Positions 60,578-62,803 of a DNA stretch of 62,803 nt are shown here, one piece after another; the first letter of the stretch is position 1; each line of letters opens with the position of its first letter. Under the pieces are notes generated by a model. That model worked only from the letters and a program-made list of their open reading frames with translations, did no database searches and was not told the DNA's origin. Source of the stretch: an uncultured Verrucomicrobia subdivision 3 bacterium (GTDB lineage Bacteria > Verrucomicrobiota > Verrucomicrobiia > Limisphaerales > UBA11358); assembly GCA_903917705.1 (NCBI GenBank), contig CAIXBQ010000109.1:1-62803 (forward strand), written 5' to 3'. Position numbers and translations under genes: made by a program.

Positions 60578-62701
60578 ATGAAGCCGAAAACCAAACCGGG
60601 ACACCGGGACAAAAGGGCATCCAGAACCGTCCGGGCGACCGCGAGCGCCGCGACGGCCACCGGTTCATTTCCGATTATTGGCATCGGCACATCGGCCGGA
60701 GGACTCGAAGCCTTGGAGCATTTTCTGAGGCATGTGCCGGAAACCGGCGGCATGGCATTTGTCATCGTCCAGCATCTGGATCCAACGCGCAAAGGCATCA
60801 TGCCCGAACTGCTCCAGCGCACCACCGGCATGAAAGTAATCCAGGTCAAGGACCGCACCCCGGTCCTGCCAGATTGCGTCTATGTCATTCCGCCCAACAA
60901 GGACATGTCCATCCTGCATGGCGTCCTGCACCTGCTCGAACCGGCGTCGCCACGCGGTCTGCGGCTGCCGATTGATTTCTTCCTCCGCTCGCTGGCGCAG
61001 GACCGGCAGGAACACAGCATCGCCGTGATTCTCTCCGGCATGGGTTCCGACGGCACGCTGGGGCTGCGGGCCATCAAGGAGAAGGGCGGCGTGGTGCTGG
61101 TGCAGGATCCGGCCACGGCCAAATTCGACGGCATGCCGCGGAGCGCGATTGACTCCGGGCTGGCGGATATTGTGGCTCCCGTGGACGACCTGCCCGAAAG
61201 AATCCTCGGCTATCTCCAGCGAACGCCGGTGGGACACACCACCGAAATGGTGCTGGGGGACAAAACCCGGAGCGCCTTGGACAAGGCGATCATCCTGCTG
61301 CGCACCCATACCGGCCACGACTTTTCACTCTACAAAAAAAACACCTTCTACCGCCGGATCGAGCGGCGCATGGGCATCCACCAGATCAACAAGATCGCCG
61401 ACTATGTCCGTTACCTGCAGGAAAATTCCCAAGAGCTGGATTTGCTGTTCAAGGAACTACTGATCGGCGTGACGAGCTTCTTCCGCGACCCCGCGGGCTG
61501 GGAGGAATTGCGCAAAAAGATCCTGCCCGGACTCATCGCCAAACTGCCGGACGGCCATGTGCTGCGGGCGTGGGTGGCCGGCTGCTCCACCGGCGAGGAG
61601 GCTTATTCCCTGGCCATGGTTTTCAAGGAGGTGATGGACAAGCTCAAGTCCCGGAAGAAAATCACGCTACAGGTTTTCGCCACCGACCTGGACAAGGACG
61701 CGATTGACAAGGCCCGCGCCGGCGTCTATCCGGAAAACATTTGTGCGGACGTCCCGCCCGCGCACATGAGCCGGTTCTTCGTCAAGGATGAGCATGGCTG
61801 CCGAGTCACCAGCGAAATCCGCAAGCTGGTCACCTTTGCCACGCAGAGCCTCATCATGGATCCGCCCTTCACCAAGCTGGATTTTTTGAGCTGCCGCAAC
61901 CTGCTGATCTACCTGACGCCCGAAATGCAAAAGAAACTGATGCCGCTGTTCCATTACAGCCTCAGCCCCGGCGGCGTCCTGTTTCTCGGGAGCGCGGAAA
62001 CCATCGGAACATTCACCGACCTGTTCACGCCGCTGAACAACAAGCTGCGGATCTTCCAACGGCTACAATCCCCCCCCCGCGCGGAGCCGATTGAGTTTCC
62101 CTCCTCGTTTGCCCCGGCCCGGCCGGACGGGACCGGTCCGCTGCGGCCGGCGAAACCGAACGTCAGCCTCCAGGCACTCGCGGATCAATTGGTCCTGGAA
62201 AATTTCGCGCCGCCGGCGGTGCTGGTGAATGACAAGGGCAACATCCTCTATGTCAGCGGACGGACGGGCAAATATCTGGAGCCCGCCGCCGGCAAGGCCA
62301 ACTGGAATATTTTTGCCATGGCCCGCGAAGGCCTCCGCTACGAAGTCAGCAACGCATTCCACAAGGCCCTGGAGCAGAAAAACCCCGTCGCGGTTCAGGG
62401 CCTCAAGGTCGAAACCAACGGCGGCAAGCAGTCCGTGGACATAACCGTCCAGCAGCTCGATCAACCCGAGGCGCTACGGGGACTGGTGATGATTGTATTC
62501 ACCGACGTGGCCACGCCGGTGGAACCGCCCGCCTGGCCACGCGCCGCCAAAGCCGGGAAAAATCCCGGCCACAACGCCGGACGGGAGGAACTCGCCCGGA
62601 AATACCAGCAGGCCCGCCAGGAGGCGCAGACCATCCGCGAAGAAATGCAGACCTCGCAGGAAGGGTCAAGTCCTGAAATAAATTTGTCACCTTGTCTTTG
62701 A
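60578..62701 (+). CDS. CheB-CheR-PAS fusion protein, C-terminally truncated, 707 aa
   Basis: Residues about 30-215 are a CheB methylesterase domain: GIGTSAGGLEALE with S39, VQHLDPTRKG with H66, and LSGMGSDGTLG with D158 as the catalytic triad. Residues about 230-495 are a CheR methyltransferase: RRIERRMGIHQI, VTSFFRDP, the SAM site WVAGCSTGEEAYSLAM (332-347) and DFLSCRNLLIYL. A PAS-like region (about 555-650, PAVLVNDKGNILYVSGRTGKYL) and the start of a coiled coil follow. In relatives the coiled coil continues from EEMQTSQE into ELKSANEEL and then PAS or kinase domains. Here E695 is followed by 12 unrelated residues and a stop, at the edge of foreign-looking DNA. The visible protein is therefore probably an interrupted remnant. 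Confidence 0.85.
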   Translation: MKPKTKPGHRDKRASRTVRATASAATATGSFPIIGIGTSAGGLEALEHFLRHVPETGGMAFVIVQHLDPTRKGIMPELLQRTTGMKVIQVKDRTPVLPDCVYVIPPNKDMSILHGVLHLLEPASPRGLRLPIDFFLRSLAQDRQEHSIAVILSGMGSDGTLGLRAIKEKGGVVLVQDPATAKFDGMPRSAIDSGLADIVAPVDDLPERILGYLQRTPVGHTTEMVLGDKTRSALDKAIILLRTHTGHDFSLYKKNTFYRRIERRMGIHQINKIADYVRYLQENSQELDLLFKELLIGVTSFFRDPAGWEELRKKILPGLIAKLPDGHVLRAWVAGCSTGEEAYSLAMVFKEVMDKLKSRKKITLQVFATDLDKDAIDKARAGVYPENICADVPPAHMSRFFVKDEHGCRVTSEIRKLVTFATQSLIMDPPFTKLDFLSCRNLLIYLTPEMQKKLMPLFHYSLSPGGVLFLGSAETIGTFTDLFTPLNNKLRIFQRLQSPPRAEPIEFPSSFAPARPDGTGPLRPAKPNVSLQALADQLVLENFAPPAVLVNDKGNILYVSGRTGKYLEPAAGKANWNIFAMAREGLRYEVSNAFHKALEQKNPVAVQGLKVETNGGKQSVDITVQQLDQPEALRGLVMIVFTDVATPVEPPAWPRAAKAGKNPGHNAGREELARKYQQARQEAQTIREEMQTSQEGSSPEINLSPCL

Positions 62702-62803
62702 GTTATGTTTGCTGGTGGGGTGTGGCAATCGGGGGGATTACGCGCTGGAAGATGGGCTGCCCCTGCGGGGGAACGGAGGCTTTGGCACGCAGTGCCAAGG
62801 CCG
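62663..62803. mobile_element. Likely end of an inserted element interrupting the CheB-CheR gene
   Basis: From 62663 the sequence no longer encodes the coiled coil expected after EEMQTSQE. It reads GGGTCAAGTCCTGAAATAAA and continues into GC-rich DNA with hairpins. One is GCCCC-TGC-GGGG (62759-62770), and another is GGCTTTGGCAC-GCA-GTGCCAAGGCC (62778-62802, 11-bp stem with one G-T pair). The GGGTCAAGTC start resembles edges of IS200/REP-transposase-type insertions as I remember them. The transposase itself would lie beyond the window, so this is tentative. Confidence 0.4.

Noticed and set aside
1..62803. CRISPR arrays, tRNA and rRNA genes
   Set aside because: No regularly spaced identical repeats and no cloverleaf or rRNA-like segments were seen on reading. 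The dispersed 50-bp and REP-like repeats are irregularly spaced and not CRISPR-like. A covariance-model scan was not possible here.

Overview
The window looks like chromosomal DNA of a saprophytic member of the Verrucomicrobiota, probably a Limisphaerales/Pedosphaera-type lineage. This rests on gene content, not a database match. There are giant secreted proteins built from autotransporter-associated beta-strand (PATR-type) repeats but without an autotransporter barrel. There is a pseudopilin with an H-X9-D motif, tandem sulfatases, many signal-peptide glycosidases, a LacI regulator and a XylR-type AraC regulator, and a family of intergenic repeats.

Layout. (1) 238-22754, all on the minus strand, is a polysaccharide-utilisation block. 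In transcription order it holds a LacI regulator, a 2645-residue solenoid protein, a pseudopilin, a GH88 unsaturated glucuronyl hydrolase, a solenoid/alginate-lyase-like fusion, an alpha/beta hydrolase, and a 1872-residue solenoid protein. A 20-bp operator-like sequence lies in front of the LacI gene and again in front of the second giant; a degenerate copy precedes the first giant. (2) 23685-29167, plus strand, encodes two NPCBM-domain enzymes: a clan GH-D-like protein and a GH36 alpha-galactosidase. (3) 29197-39170 holds a MASE1/PAS hybrid histidine kinase, an orphan protein, a large M6-type metalloprotease, and most copies of a REP-like hairpin. (4) 39171-52819, minus strand, holds an acyltransferase, then a second degradative cluster: TlpA-like lipoprotein, GH2, an unclassified GH-like protein, a GH43-like propeller, a decayed sulfatase, two intact sulfatases and a metzincin-type protease. 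The divergent XylR-like regulator follows. (5) 54591-58526, plus strand, is an envelope/oxidative-stress group: coiled-coil lipoprotein, DUF6600-like protein, Ohr/OsmC, triple-BON protein and four very small proteins. (6) 58592-62803 holds a B12/radical SAM protein, a doubtful small ORF, and a CheB-CheR fusion cut short at an apparent insertion edge.

Functionally, the lyase (making unsaturated uronides), GH88 (removing them), alpha- and beta-galactosidase-type enzymes, sulfatases and an esterase-like protein point to use of a sulfated, uronate- and galactose-containing polysaccharide. That substrate is inference. No sugar transporter, SusC/D pair or sulfatase maturase is present in the window.

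The most unusual signals are: a shared C-terminal module on all five large secreted proteins; the repeated LacI-like operator; a REP-like hairpin whose stem shows compensatory base changes; a sulfatase remnant beside intact sulfatases; and a palindromic ACCCCAT element in front of stress genes.
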